Positions 8,174 through 17,685 of a stretch of 58,515 nucleotides of DNA are shown in pieces. This stretch comes from JAAYCI01 sp031549285 (lineage in GTDB: Bacteria > Bacillota > Clostridia > Oscillospirales > Ruminococcaceae), in NCBI GenBank assembly GCA_031549285.1, contig JAVBPZ010000024.1:1-58515 (forward strand), written 5' to 3'. Below the pieces are notes generated by a model that searched no databases, was not told the origin of the DNA, and saw only the letters and a program-made list of their open reading frames with translations. Every line of letters begins with the position of its first letter. The stretch's first letter is position 1. Made by a program: the position numbers and the translations under genes.

Positions 8174-8923
8174 TTACAGCGAGGCGATGTTCACGGCCTT
8201 TGCATAGGTGGCGTCAATGAACTGCAGCGCCTGGGACGCACTGCTGAAATTTCGCTGTGCGGTAATCATGGCGGTCATTTCGTTGGTCAGGCTCACGTTG
8301 CTGTCCTCCAGCGCACCCTGCACAATGCCGGGCTGCGCCACCGCTGTGGTACCGCCGGCTGTCACCTGGTACATGCCGTTGTATTGTTCCTCTACCACCG
8401 CGTCCTCATTGGGGGCGGTAATGGCCAGCTGGCCCAGCACCGCACCGGTAACCGAGTCGGTTATTTCGCCGGTTTCGCTGACGGTGATATCGCTGGTGGA
8501 AATCTGCATCGGGCCGCCGGTGCCCAGCACCCGGCCTTGTCCGCGCAAAATCAGGTAGCCCTCGTCGTCCAGGTCAAACTGGCCGTCGCGGGTCAGGTAG
8601 GTTTGGCCGTCCACGTCGCCCTGGATGTTAAAAAACCCGGCGCCTGTGATAGCCATATCGAACGGACGGCTGGTTTCTGTCAGGCCGCCGTTGGTGTACA
8701 AATCCGCCACCTGGCTGACAATGCGCACCGGCGAGCCGGAACCCACGTCGCTGTACTTGCCATGTTCCAGGCGGGTCATCAGCGTTTGCTCAAAGGTAGA
8801 GGACAACAGGCGATTGGTCTTATAGCCCGGCGTTTGCGTGTTCGACAGGTTGTTTGCAATCACATCCAGCGCACGCTGCTGCATCAGCATGCCGGAAGCC
8901 GCACTGTAAAAACCTTGTAACAT
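8174..8923 (-). CDS. Flagellar hook-basal body protein, FlgF/FlgG family (first copy)
   Basis: A 249-residue protein starting MLQGFYSAASGMLMQQR behind AAAGGAAC; an upstream in-frame start at 9001 lacks a ribosome site. It has the rod N terminus (LDVIANNLSNTQTPGYKTN), the FDMAITGAGFFNIQ segment, and a C terminus with GALEDSNVSLTNEM and ITAQRNFSS. It is the first of two consecutive rod genes, placed directly after sigD as flhO-flhP-like genes are in some Firmicutes. It is most likely a distal or proximal rod subunit exported by the flagellar secretion system. Confidence 0.9.
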   Translation of the reverse strand: MLQGFYSAASGMLMQQRALDVIANNLSNTQTPGYKTNRLLSSTFEQTLMTRLEHGKYSDVGSGSPVRIVSQVADLYTNGGLTETSRPFDMAITGAGFFNIQGDVDGQTYLTRDGQFDLDDEGYLILRGQGRVLGTGGPMQISTSDITVSETGEITDSVTGAVLGQLAITAPNEDAVVEEQYNGMYQVTAGGTTAVAQPGIVQGALEDSNVSLTNEMTAMITAQRNFSSASQALQFIDATYAKAVNIASL

Positions 8924-9118
8924 AGAATGTTCCTTTCGCTGCAAAAGGGTGAGGGCGGACAAGATGGAATATGCCTTATTTTGCCACAAAGGCACATCCA
9001 AAAAATACCGGTGATTTCACCGAAGGCATTTTAACAAAAGAATGTGAAAAATGTTTGTTTTTTTGACAGGTTTAGCCGGGCGCCCGGACTGTTCGGCAGG
9101 GGGCCGCCCGGCTGGTTG

Positions 9119-9907
9119 TCAGCCGCTTTTCACATAGGTAGTCAGGCGCTGGTTCATCTTCAAAATTGCCTTTGTATGGGTCTGCGACACGCGGGACTCG
9201 CTCACGCCCATAATACCTGCAATCTCATGCAATTTCAGGTGTTCGTAGTAATACAGGCTGATGACCGTGCGCTCTTTTTCTGTCAACGAGTCGATAGCCT
9301 CCATGAGTTGCTTGCGCAGTTCACGCTGCATCAGGCTCTTTTCCGGCAGCATGTTGCCCCCCTCGCCAGAGAGGCTGGTGGGGTCCGCCGCGCCGGGAAT
9401 GGCGCTTTGAATCAGTTCCTCAAACGACAGCACCGCGCCCGAGGCCATTTCACCCATGTGCTTCGACAGAGCCTCCTCGCTGGTGCCCAGATACTCGGCC
9501 AGCTCCTTATTGCTGGGCTCGCGCATCAGCTCGGTGGACAGGGCATTGTATGCTTCGCTCACCTCGCGTGCGGTACGGCGCACCCGGCGCGGCACCCAGT
9601 CCTGCTTGCGCACAAAATCAATGTTTGCGTTGCGGATGCGCATATAGGCATAGTTTTCGAACTTCATGCCCTTGTCGGCAGTGAACTTATCCAGGCAATC
9701 CATCAGGGTAAGAATGCCCTCGTTTACAATATCCTCTACCTGCGCATACCCGGAGGTAATGCCGCGCATCTGCACCGCTACGCTTTTGGCAATATACCCA
9801 TAGTGCAACACCAGCTGGTTGCGCAGCTCGGCATCGCCGGTCTTTTGGTACTCTTCCAGCACTTTTTCCGGTTCTTCCAAACGGAATTTGGGATCTGGCT
9901 CGGCCAT
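9119..9907 (-). CDS. sigD: Sigma-28 family flagellar sigma factor (SigD/FliA)
   Basis: A 262-residue protein starting MAEPDPKFRLEEPEKVL behind AAAGGAGGG. Region 2 is visible at about 25-95 (VAVQMRGITSGYAQVEDIV and FENYAYMRIRNANIDFVRK). Region 3 follows (EPSNKELAEYLGTSEEALS), and region 4 closes the protein (LTEKERTVISLYYYEHLKLH and IMGVSESRVSQTHTKAI). It drives late flagellar genes and is held by FlgM until hook completion. Here it follows flhA directly, with no flhF, flhG or chemotaxis kinase genes between. A GC-rich stem-loop (9074-9113) lies just past the stop, without a U-tract. Confidence 0.95.
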   Translation of the reverse strand: MAEPDPKFRLEEPEKVLEEYQKTGDAELRNQLVLHYGYIAKSVAVQMRGITSGYAQVEDIVNEGILTLMDCLDKFTADKGMKFENYAYMRIRNANIDFVRKQDWVPRRVRRTAREVSEAYNALSTELMREPSNKELAEYLGTSEEALSKHMGEMASGAVLSFEELIQSAIPGAADPTSLSGEGGNMLPEKSLMQRELRKQLMEAIDSLTEKERTVISLYYYEHLKLHEIAGIMGVSESRVSQTHTKAILKMNQRLTTYVKSG

Positions 9908-9981
9908 GCGGCATCCCTCCTTTCCTTGGGCAACTTCACTTCCCTCTTTTAAATGGCCCATTGCTAAAATGAATGTTGGAA

Positions 9982-12063
9982 TCAGGCAGTCTTGCGCACC
10001 TCTATGGAAACGTTGCCCAGAGCCTGAATTTGAATATCGGTATCGATTTCGTTAAAGCTGAGCACCGCAACACGTGGGTAGAACTGGTCAATCAGCTTTT
10101 TGAAGTATATGCGCACAATGGGGCTGGTGAGCACCACAATGTTTTGCACCAGGTCTTTCACGATATCGATCTGCTCGTTTGCGGCGGTAACAATCGCCTG
10201 GATGACATCCGGCTCCAGCGCCAGATAGCTGCCGCCGTCCATGCGCTTTACCGCACCCATAATCATGTTTTCTATCTGCGCGTCCAGCGTGATGACCTTT
10301 AGCTGGCCCGCCTCGCTGAAGCGGTGCGAAATGGTGCGGCGCAGCGCCTGGCGCACATACTCGGTCAGCATGTCGGTATCCTTCACCACCGCGCCATAAT
10401 CGCCCAGGGTTTCCAGAATGGTTTCCAGATCGCGGATGGGCACGCTTTCACGCAGCAGGTTGGACAGTACCTTTTGCAAATCGCTGATGGAAACCAGCGC
10501 CGGAATAGTATCCTCCACAATAGTTTCGTTGGTTTTGCGCAGGTTTGCCAGCATGTTGTTCACTTCCTGGCGGGTTAAGAGCTCGTCCGCATGGCGGCGA
10601 ATAATCTCGGCCAGGTGGGTAATAATGACACTGGTGGGGTCCACCAGCGTGTAGCCGGCCATCTCCGCCTTTGGTTTTTTGTCCTCGCTGATCCACTTTG
10701 CCGGAATGCCAAAAGCCGGTTCCACCGCGTCGATGCCGTCGATCTCCTCGGCGGTGTCGTTTGGCGCCAGGGCCAGGAAATGGTCTATCAGCACGTCGCC
10801 GGTGGCCACTACCTCGCCCTTGAAGCGGATGGCATATTGGTTCGGGTTCAGTTGGCCGGAGTCTTTCAGGCGCACCGACGGGATAACCATGCCCATCTCC
10901 TGCGCAAACTGTTTGCGGAACATGACCACCCGGTCCACAAAGCTGCCGCCGGCCGCTTCATCCACCAGCGGCAACAGCGAATACCCAAACTCCATCTCAA
11001 TCTGCTCGACGGTAAGGAGGGTGTATACGTTGTCGATGTTGCGGTAGTAGGACGCCTCGCTGGAAACCTCCTCGGCGGGGGCTTCCTCCAGCGCAGGGCC
11101 TTCGGCCGGGGCCAGCATCTGCTGTTGCTGCTTGCGGCGGGTAATCACACCCAGCGCAATAAGCCCGCCGGACAGTACAATAATCTGGATGGGCGGGAAG
11201 CCGATGAAGATGAGGATAAACATCACACCGCCAGAGATCATGAGGGCCAGCGGCTGGCTGGTGAATTGTTTGGCAATGGCGGAGTTCAGGCTTTGGTCGC
11301 CGGAGCGGGTAACCACCATACCGGTGGCCACCGAGATAAGCAGCGAAGGGATCTGGCTCATCAGGCCGTTGCCAATGGTGGCGGTGGCGTACACGTCGAT
11401 GATGGTGTTGAAGTCACCCATGCCGTTCAGGAACCCCATGATGATACCGCCAATGAGGTTGATGAGGGTGATGACGATGGAGATGATGGCGTCGCCCTTC
11501 ACAAACTTGGTAGCACCGTCCATGGAACCAAAGAAGTCGGCCTCGCGCTGTACCTTGCTGCGGCGGGTGCGCGCCTCGGCTTCGTCAATAAGCCCGGAGT
11601 TCAAGTCTGCGTCGATGGCCATTTGTTTGCCGGGCATGGCGTCCAGCGTGAAGCGCGCGCTTACCTCGGCCACGCGCTCACTGCCTTTGGTGATAACCAT
11701 AAACTGCGCCAGCACAATGATAAGGAAGATGACCAGGCCGACCACCGCGTTGCCCTGGATAACAAAGTTACCAAATGTGCGGATAACCTGGCCGGCGTCG
11801 CCGTTATTGAACAAAATGCGGCGGGTGGCGGCCACGTTCAGCGCCAGGCGGAACACCGTGGTAACCAGCAGCAGCGACGGGAAAATGGAAAATTCCAGTG
11901 GTTCTTTAATGTACAGGGTGGTCAACAAAATGATGAAACTAATGGCAAGGTTGAGAATGAACAACATGTCCAGCAGCCAGGTAGGCAGCGGGACGATGAT
12001 GAGCAATACAACGGCGATGACCAGAACGGCCACGGTGTTTTGAAAGGGGTTGAATCGTTTCAC
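9982..12063 (-). CDS. flhA: FlhA, flagellar type III export gate subunit
   Basis: A 693-residue protein of standard length. The N-terminal half has about eight membrane segments, starting at FNPFQNTVAVLVIAVVLL, and contains the cytoplasmic FHIPEP-type loop region (KGSERVAEVSARFTLDAMPG followed by GKQMAIDADLNSGLI). The C-terminal half is the soluble substrate-docking domain, which forms a nonameric ring and receives chaperone-substrate complexes. It ends with IEVRKTA. It follows flhB after 75 bases and precedes sigD. Confidence 0.97.
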   Translation of the reverse strand: MKRFNPFQNTVAVLVIAVVLLIIVPLPTWLLDMLFILNLAISFIILLTTLYIKEPLEFSIFPSLLLVTTVFRLALNVAATRRILFNNGDAGQVIRTFGNFVIQGNAVVGLVIFLIIVLAQFMVITKGSERVAEVSARFTLDAMPGKQMAIDADLNSGLIDEAEARTRRSKVQREADFFGSMDGATKFVKGDAIISIVITLINLIGGIIMGFLNGMGDFNTIIDVYATATIGNGLMSQIPSLLISVATGMVVTRSGDQSLNSAIAKQFTSQPLALMISGGVMFILIFIGFPPIQIIVLSGGLIALGVITRRKQQQQMLAPAEGPALEEAPAEEVSSEASYYRNIDNVYTLLTVEQIEMEFGYSLLPLVDEAAGGSFVDRVVMFRKQFAQEMGMVIPSVRLKDSGQLNPNQYAIRFKGEVVATGDVLIDHFLALAPNDTAEEIDGIDAVEPAFGIPAKWISEDKKPKAEMAGYTLVDPTSVIITHLAEIIRRHADELLTRQEVNNMLANLRKTNETIVEDTIPALVSISDLQKVLSNLLRESVPIRDLETILETLGDYGAVVKDTDMLTEYVRQALRRTISHRFSEAGQLKVITLDAQIENMIMGAVKRMDGGSYLALEPDVIQAIVTAANEQIDIVKDLVQNIVVLTSPIVRIYFKKLIDQFYPRVAVLSFNEIDTDIQIQALGNVSIEVRKTA

Positions 12064-12138
12064 TCTCGGTACCTCTCACAATGCTTTGAATACGGAATCT
12101 GCTTATATCCGGCGCACAAGGGGCATTATTTTTTCGCC

Positions 12139-13221
12139 CTACTTTTTGCCTTTTTTACCCAGGGGATTTTTCTTTTGTTTGCTGTACACGAAGGCCAGCA
12201 CCTCGGCCACCGGGCCGAAAAAGTCTTCGGGGATTTCGCGGTCCAGTGGGACGGTATCATACAGACCCCGTGCCAGCGGTTTGTTTTCCACCGTCATAAT
12301 CCCGTTTTCCTCGGCCACCTTTACGATGCGCAGCGCCACCAGGTCCACCCCTTTTGCCAATACCATCGGCGACCGGTTTTTGTCGGCGTCGTACTGGATG
12401 GCCACCGCGTAATGGGTGGGGTTTCGCACAATCACGTCCGCTTTAGGCACGTTCGACATCATGCGCGCCTGCGCCATCTGGCGCTGCTTTTCACGTATTT
12501 TGCCTTTTATCTGCGGGTCGCCCTCGGTCTGTTTGTACTCTTCCTTTATTTCCTGTTTGGTCATGCGCAGGTCTTTTTCATACTGCCAGCGCTGGAACAT
12601 ATAGTCGGCGGCGGCCAGGAAGGCGAAGATAACGCCGGTATTGGTGACCACCTGTGTAACGAACGCCGCGCCATAGCTGAGCACCGAGGCAAAATCCATT
12701 TCCATCAGCCGGGGCAGCTCCCCCATGCGGCCGATGTAGGTGTTGTAAATAACGTAGCCCAGGATCACAATCTTCAGGATGGCCTTCATCAGTTCCATCA
12801 GGCCGCGCATGCTGAACACTTTTTTAATGCCTTTTGCCGGGGACAGGCGGTTAAACTTCGGCGCCGCGCTGGACATGGTGACCAGACCGCGGGTCTGCGC
12901 AAACGTAAGGATGATGGCGATGAGCCCGGCCATGAGCAGTGACGGCAGCGCCCCCACCGCATAGATGCCGGCACATTGTATAAACGTGGTGCGTACATCC
13001 CCCGGGGTATAGGTGGTGCGCACGGCGGCTTCGCTCCAGAACCGCTCTATGCCGCCGGTTAGCATGCCCATAATGATGCCGCCCAGTGCCGAAAGGGTGA
13101 AGAACACCGCCAGGAACGAGGCCACCGTGATGACCTCCTGCGACATAAAGACGTTGCCTTTTTTTCGTTCGTCTTGTTTCCGTTTGGGGGTTGCTTGTTC
13201 GGTTTTTTCTTCGGCCGGCAT
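12139..13221 (-). CDS. flhB: FlhB, flagellar export switch protein
   Basis: A 360-residue protein starting MPAEEKTEQATPKRKQDERK, the usual basic N terminus, behind AAAAGGGGGG. Four membrane segments lie between residues about 30 and 210. The autocleavage site is intact: Asn267-Pro268-Thr269-His270 in DVIVRNPTHYAVAI. Cleavage there switches export specificity from rod/hook to filament proteins with FliK. The C terminus is lysine-rich. An upstream in-frame start at 13269 lacks a ribosome site. Confidence 0.97.
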   Translation of the reverse strand: MPAEEKTEQATPKRKQDERKKGNVFMSQEVITVASFLAVFFTLSALGGIIMGMLTGGIERFWSEAAVRTTYTPGDVRTTFIQCAGIYAVGALPSLLMAGLIAIILTFAQTRGLVTMSSAAPKFNRLSPAKGIKKVFSMRGLMELMKAILKIVILGYVIYNTYIGRMGELPRLMEMDFASVLSYGAAFVTQVVTNTGVIFAFLAAADYMFQRWQYEKDLRMTKQEIKEEYKQTEGDPQIKGKIREKQRQMAQARMMSNVPKADVIVRNPTHYAVAIQYDADKNRSPMVLAKGVDLVALRIVKVAEENGIMTVENKPLARGLYDTVPLDREIPEDFFGPVAEVLAFVYSKQKKNPLGKKGKK

Positions 13222-13411
13222 TTCGCATCCCCCCTTTTGGCCGTGAAACAGGCTGAAGACAAATGGCACATTGCTGTGTCCGCTGCATCTATTTCTCTTC
13301 GCCTGCCAGAGTATCTGTATTTGTTTTAGGTTGCTGCTTCGGGGAATGCTTGCTTGGAATATATAAATACCGAGGCGTGCACTGTGGGAGCAAAACCCCC
13401 TGTGCAGGCGG

Positions 13412-14203
13412 CTATCCGCTGCCGGCCATCACCGCGGTCGCCTCACTCAGGCTGTCGAACAGGGCGGTGATGTAGTTGTCTATGAACTGGCCAATGAACG
13501 GCGCGAACAAGAACAGCAGGATAAGCCCCAGGATAATGCGCAACTGGAAGTTGATAACGAACACCGTAACCTGCGGCACGAAACGCATCAGGATGCCCAT
13601 GCTGGCCTGTAGGACAAACTCCGCCACCATGAACGGCGCAATCACCCGCAACACCAGCAGGAATATATCGGTAAACAGCCGCAGGACAAAGGACAAAATA
13701 TCTGTCGAAAAGGTACTGGCACCCAATGGAATCAAGGTGAAAGACTCTGCAAACAGGTGGATGAGCGCCAAAAAGCTGCCGGAGGCAAACAGGTACAGCG
13801 CGAACAAAATGGTGAGCAGCGTGCTGGAAAAAGATGCCTGTATGCTGGTGGCGGGGTCGAAGGTTTTGGCCATGGACAGGCCAAAATCGGTATCCATCAT
13901 GTCACCGGCCATGAACAGGAAGTAGTAAAACAACTGGAAAATGAACCCGTACACAAGGCCGATGAACAGTTCCCGGAACATGGCGAACATATATTCTATG
14001 TCGCTCATGGCGGCCACCGCCTGCACCGTGGAGGCCGGCTGCAGCGGCGCAATCAACAACATGAGAAATAATACAATGCCAAAACGGACCAAAACCGGGA
14101 CGTTGTTGCGGGAAAGAAAAGGATTGAACAGGACCATGCCAGCCAGGCGTACCCACACCAGCAGGTAGACCAGGATGGAGGCGAACATGACAGAAATGCT
14201 CAT
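13412..14203 (-). CDS. fliR: FliR, flagellar export gate protein
   Basis: A 263-residue integral membrane protein starting MSISVMFASILVYLLVWVR, with the hallmark segment RLAGMVLFNPFLSRNNVPVL and several long hydrophobic helices. The region LMRFVPQVTVFVINFQLRI is typical. FliR caps the FliP5-FliQ4-FliR1 export gate. It starts 10 bases after the fliQ stop. The 190-base gap to flhB holds no recognizable gene or terminator. Confidence 0.95.
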   Translation of the reverse strand: MSISVMFASILVYLLVWVRLAGMVLFNPFLSRNNVPVLVRFGIVLFLMLLIAPLQPASTVQAVAAMSDIEYMFAMFRELFIGLVYGFIFQLFYYFLFMAGDMMDTDFGLSMAKTFDPATSIQASFSSTLLTILFALYLFASGSFLALIHLFAESFTLIPLGASTFSTDILSFVLRLFTDIFLLVLRVIAPFMVAEFVLQASMGILMRFVPQVTVFVINFQLRIILGLILLFLFAPFIGQFIDNYITALFDSLSEATAVMAGSG

Positions 14204-14213
14204 GCGCGCCGCC

Positions 14214-14477
14214 TCACAGGTTCGCCATTAAGGCGGTAAGCGAAAAGAAAAAGTCGCTGATGGTGGAGTAGATAAACGAGCCCATGATGAGCAGCAGCAG
14301 GGCAATAACCAGCAGCTTTGGCACAAAGGTAAGGGTCTGCTCATGTATCTGGGTAGCCGCCTGAAAAATGGCGACCACCAGGCCTACCACAATGCTGACG
14401 ATGAGCAGCGGGCCGGCAATCTTGATGCAAACCAGCATCAGCTCCCGCATAATATCCAGAATTTGGCCTTCTGTCAT
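14214..14477 (-). CDS. fliQ: FliQ, flagellar export gate protein
   Basis: An 87-residue protein with two membrane helices separated by FQAATQIHEQTLTFVPK, the signature loop of FliQ/SctS. The length is exactly that expected. It sits between fliP and fliR in the conserved order fliO-P-Q-R-flhB-flhA. FliQ helical hairpins wrap the outside of the export gate. Confidence 0.97.
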   Translation of the reverse strand: MTEGQILDIMRELMLVCIKIAGPLLIVSIVVGLVVAIFQAATQIHEQTLTFVPKLLVIALLLLIMGSFIYSTISDFFFSLTALMANL

Positions 14478-14537
14478 GCCGTTTGCCGCCCCCTTTCCAA
14501 GGTCTCGGGTACCAAAACCACAAAAAAGCTACTTGCG

Positions 14538-15368
14538 CTATACGAATGACCGCACCAGGGTGCCCATCATCAGGTTCCAGCCGTCCACCAGCACGAACAG
14601 TAAAATCTTGAACGGCAGCGAGATCATGGCCGGCGGCAACATAACCATGCCCATGCTCATCAAAATACTGGAAACCACCATGTCAATGACCAGGAAAGGC
14701 AGGAAGATAAGAAAACCCATCAGGAACGCGCGGGACAGTTCACTGGTGATGAACGCCGGGGTAATTACCGTAAGCGGCAGTTCCAGCAGTTCCACAGGGT
14801 TTGTGGGGTCTTTCACAGTGGGCGCTTCCTGTCCGGCAATGTCCAGGAACATGTTCAGTGATTCCGGGCTTGTTTGCTTCAGCATGAACTGCTTCAGCGG
14901 AACCGCCGCCGCTTCCAATGCCTGGGTGCTGGTAATTTCTCCGTCCTTGTATGGCTCGTATGCCAGCGTGTTCATTTCGCTGATGACCGGCGCCATGATG
15001 AACAGGGACAGGAAAATGGCAAGCCCGATGAGCACCATGTTGGGCGGGGACTGGTTGGTTCCGAGGGCACTGCGCAAAAAGCTGAGCACAATAATGATGC
15101 GTGTGAAGCTGGTCATCATTAGGATGATGGACGGCAGCAGCGCCAGGAACGCGAAGATAACAATGACCTCCAGCGCGCCCAGGTTACCGTTCGCATCATC
15201 GGTCTGCACATCGATGGTGACGCCCGCCGCATGGGCGCTGGCCGCAAACACCGTGCCGAACAGAACGCACAAAACCAAGGACAACACAAAGATGCGCTTC
15301 AGTTGCCGCAGGGTCTTTTTCTTTTTTTCCACGTCGGGCTTTTGCTGCAAAACAGGGGCTTTGTTCAT
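14538..15368 (-). CDS. fliP: FliP, flagellar export gate protein
   Basis: A 276-residue protein with a lysine-rich N terminus followed by a signal-anchor-like segment (about 25-48, IFVLSLVLCVLFGTVFAASA). The periplasmic part and three more helices follow, with TSFTRIIIVLSFLRSALGTN and FLIFLPFLVIDMVVSSILMS as FliP signatures. The ATG overlaps the fliO stop as ATGA, indicating translational coupling. Five copies form the core of the export gate. Confidence 0.97.
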   Translation of the reverse strand: MNKAPVLQQKPDVEKKKKTLRQLKRIFVLSLVLCVLFGTVFAASAHAAGVTIDVQTDDANGNLGALEVIVIFAFLALLPSIILMMTSFTRIIIVLSFLRSALGTNQSPPNMVLIGLAIFLSLFIMAPVISEMNTLAYEPYKDGEITSTQALEAAAVPLKQFMLKQTSPESLNMFLDIAGQEAPTVKDPTNPVELLELPLTVITPAFITSELSRAFLMGFLIFLPFLVIDMVVSSILMSMGMVMLPPAMISLPFKILLFVLVDGWNLMMGTLVRSFV

Positions 15369-15820
15369 TTCTTGTCCCCCCTGCCCCGCAGGGCACCCGC
15401 CGGTTTGCTGTTGTCTTTGCCGCCGTCTTTGCTGCTGTCCTTGCCGGTAAAGCGTGACATGGCGTCCTTCATCACCGACGAAAACTGCAGGTTTTGCGGG
15501 GTTTCCGGCAGCTTGATCTTCCCGTCCGGGTCGTCAAACTCCTGCAGCTTTTCGATGGCGTGCTCACTGACCGCCACCAGCAACACCTTGTCCTCTACCC
15601 GCATCAGCACCACGGTACTGTTTTTGCCCACAGACACGCGGTCCAGTACTTTTATCAGGCGGTTTGCGCCACCGGCAGCACCCATGCCCGGCACCCGTTT
15701 GTTCACCCAGCGCAGTACCCACCAGGCCAAAAACAACACCAGCGCCAACGCAACCAGCGCGCCAATAATCCTGCCCGCAGCTTCCCAAATGCTCAACTGG
15801 AACCTCCCGAGGCCATCCAT
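15365..15820 (-). CDS. fliO: FliO, flagellar export gate assembly factor
   Basis: A 151-residue protein with one membrane segment (about 18-36, IIGALVALALVLFLAWWVL) and the FliO-type cytoplasmic beta domain (NRLIKVLDRVSVGKNSTVVL then EDKVLLVAVSEHAIEKL). The tail is Lys/Gly/Asp-rich. FliO assists FliP complex formation. The start follows AAAAGGGGC, and the stop overlaps fliP. Confidence 0.9.
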   Translation of the reverse strand: MDGLGRFQLSIWEAAGRIIGALVALALVLFLAWWVLRWVNKRVPGMGAAGGANRLIKVLDRVSVGKNSTVVLMRVEDKVLLVAVSEHAIEKLQEFDDPDGKIKLPETPQNLQFSSVMKDAMSRFTGKDSSKDGGKDNSKPAGALRGRGDKK

Positions 15821-15861
15821 AGCCCCTTTTCTTCAATTCACCAAGAGCTTCAAAAAACCAA

Positions 15862-16224
15862 TCAGCCCAGGATTTTCTCCACCGTTTGCAGAATGCGGTC
15901 CGGCTTAAAGGGCTTCACAATAAAGTCCAGCGCGCCATAACGGATGGCGTCCACCACCATAGACTCCTGCCCCATGGCCGAGCACATGACCACCTTGGCG
16001 GACGCGTCCGCCGCCTTGATGGCTTGCAGTGCCTGCAGGCCGTCCATGTTCGGCATGGTGATGTCCAGAATGACCAGGTCCGGCTTTTCAGCCATGTAGG
16101 TATCCAGCGCCTCCTTGCCGTCGGCCGCCTCTATCAGGTTGGAATACCCCTGGCCGGTCAAGCTGTTCTTAATCATCATTCGCATGAATGCCGCGTCGTC
16201 CACAATGAGAATTTTTTTGTCCAT
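15862..16224 (-). CDS. cheY: CheY, chemotaxis response regulator
   Basis: A 120-residue single-domain receiver. The acidic pocket (Asp9, Asp10), the phosphorylation site Asp54 in LVILDITMPNMDG, the switch residue Ser82 in MCSAMGQ and Lys104 in IVKPFKP are all in place. It lies between fliY and fliO as in the Bacillus fla/che operon. CheY-P binds the FliM/FliY switch; dephosphorylation would be by the FliY and CheC encoded here. CheA is not in the window. Confidence 0.95.
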   Translation of the reverse strand: MDKKILIVDDAAFMRMMIKNSLTGQGYSNLIEAADGKEALDTYMAEKPDLVILDITMPNMDGLQALQAIKAADASAKVVMCSAMGQESMVVDAIRYGALDFIVKPFKPDRILQTVEKILG

Positions 16225-16338
16225 AATCCCGAAATCCCTTTCACAATGTTTTTATTGCGTTTGCCTTTATACTATTTTTGTATCCAGTGTTCAGTATGGG
16301 ATGTCCATCCCGGGGAATAGGGTAATAGATATGTGCGA

Positions 16339-17622
16339 TCAGCTGGGGGTTTCGCTCAGGGAATTAATCAGCTCTTTGGTGCCGACGATCTCGGTAATGC
16401 GTACGCCGAAGTTGTCGTCGATAACCACCACGTCGCCGTGGGCAATGAGCTGGCCGTTCACCACGATATCCACGGGGGAACCGGCTTGTTTGTCCAGCTC
16501 CACGACCGTCCCCGCTGTGAAGTTCATTATATCACGAATCTTCTTTTTTGTCGTACCGATTTCAATCGATACGGCCAGCGGTACATTCATGATCAAATCC
16601 AGATTGGTTCCCATAACAGGTGCTCCTTCTGAATACATCCCCTGCGAAAACTCCGGAAACTCTACCGGGCGCACATCCACGGGGTTTTGCACCGGTGGGG
16701 GCGGCATGTATACCGGCGGCGCATAGGCCACTGCGGTATGCACGGCGGCCGCGGGCTGCGCGGCGTAGGCCGGCTGTGGCGGGGGTGGTGCATAGGCTGC
16801 CGCGGGGGGCGGTGCCGCCTGTACCGGCGGCGGTGCCATGGCAGCGGGCGGGGGCGCCACAGCTGCCGGTGGCGGCAGGGGTGCTGCGGCGGGGGCCGGC
16901 GGCGGTGCTTCCTGCGGCGCAGGTGCGGCGGCTTCCGGCTCCGCGGCCGGGGCAGCGGCAGCTTCCGGGGCGGGGGGCTCATTCACCGGCTTCAGGTCTC
17001 CGCCTTCGCCAATAAACCGGGAAATAATTTCTTTGACCAGGTCCGCCTCCAGCACGCTGATGAACTCCGACTCCAGCATGCCTTTAATGGTCAGCTTGAA
17101 GGTAATGGTCACAATCTCGGTTTCCGGCGCCAGCTCCATCGCGTTTTGGAAGGTATCTTCCTCCATCACGCTGGCGGTGGGGGTGGAAATATCAATCTTT
17201 TTGTCCAGGAAATCCGCCAGGGCGGTTGCAGAGGAACCCATCATCTGGTTCATTACTTCGCATGCTGCCGATATGGACAACTCGTCAAAAACAAAGTCCT
17301 CGCTGGGTTCCTCCGATATTCCCATCAGCACATTCAGGATCATCTGCATATCGTGCTGGCGGAACACCATCACATTGGTGCCGGAGAGCCCAGTGGTGTA
17401 TACGATCTTCACCAGTACGGCAGGCTCCAGTTTTTCATATTTTACACTTTCCATCGTCTGGATTGCCACAGTAGGGGTGGTAATCTCCACCTGACGGTCC
17501 AGCATTTGAGAGACCGCCGTGGCCGCCGATCCCATACTGATATTCATCACTTCACCAATGGCGTCCTTCTCCAGCGGCGTCAGGCTCAGTTTCCCTGTGG
17601 TATCAGCTTGATTAGTGCCCAT
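16339..17622 (-). CDS. fliY: FliY, switch protein with CheC-like phosphatase and FliN domains
   Basis: A 427-residue protein behind GGAGGAGATG. Residues about 10-205 hold a CheC-like module with two active-site motifs (EVMNISMGSAAT with Glu24 and Asn27, and CEVMNQMMGSSATAL). A linker of about 130 residues made almost entirely of Pro and Ala follows. The last 85 residues are a FliN/SpoA domain (NVPLAVSIEIGTTKKKI and VDIVVNGQLIAHGDVVVID). FliY is both a C-ring component and a CheY-P phosphatase at the motor. The Pro/Ala linker is longer than usual. Confidence 0.95.
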   Translation of the reverse strand: MGTNQADTTGKLSLTPLEKDAIGEVMNISMGSAATAVSQMLDRQVEITTPTVAIQTMESVKYEKLEPAVLVKIVYTTGLSGTNVMVFRQHDMQMILNVLMGISEEPSEDFVFDELSISAACEVMNQMMGSSATALADFLDKKIDISTPTASVMEEDTFQNAMELAPETEIVTITFKLTIKGMLESEFISVLEADLVKEIISRFIGEGGDLKPVNEPPAPEAAAAPAAEPEAAAPAPQEAPPPAPAAAPLPPPAAVAPPPAAMAPPPVQAAPPPAAAYAPPPPQPAYAAQPAAAVHTAVAYAPPVYMPPPPVQNPVDVRPVEFPEFSQGMYSEGAPVMGTNLDLIMNVPLAVSIEIGTTKKKIRDIMNFTAGTVVELDKQAGSPVDIVVNGQLIAHGDVVVIDDNFGVRITEIVGTKELINSLSETPS

Positions 17623-17685
17623 GGGTCATCTCCTCCATACTCCAATAGATTCCGTTTGCGTCACACGCACCCTGCCGGCCGCCGT

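Noticed and set aside
10591..12942. 783-codon open frame on the plus strand opposite flhA and flhB
   Set aside because: His/Gln/Gly-rich translation typical of an antisense shadow in GC-rich DNA; flhA and flhB on the other strand are unmistakable.
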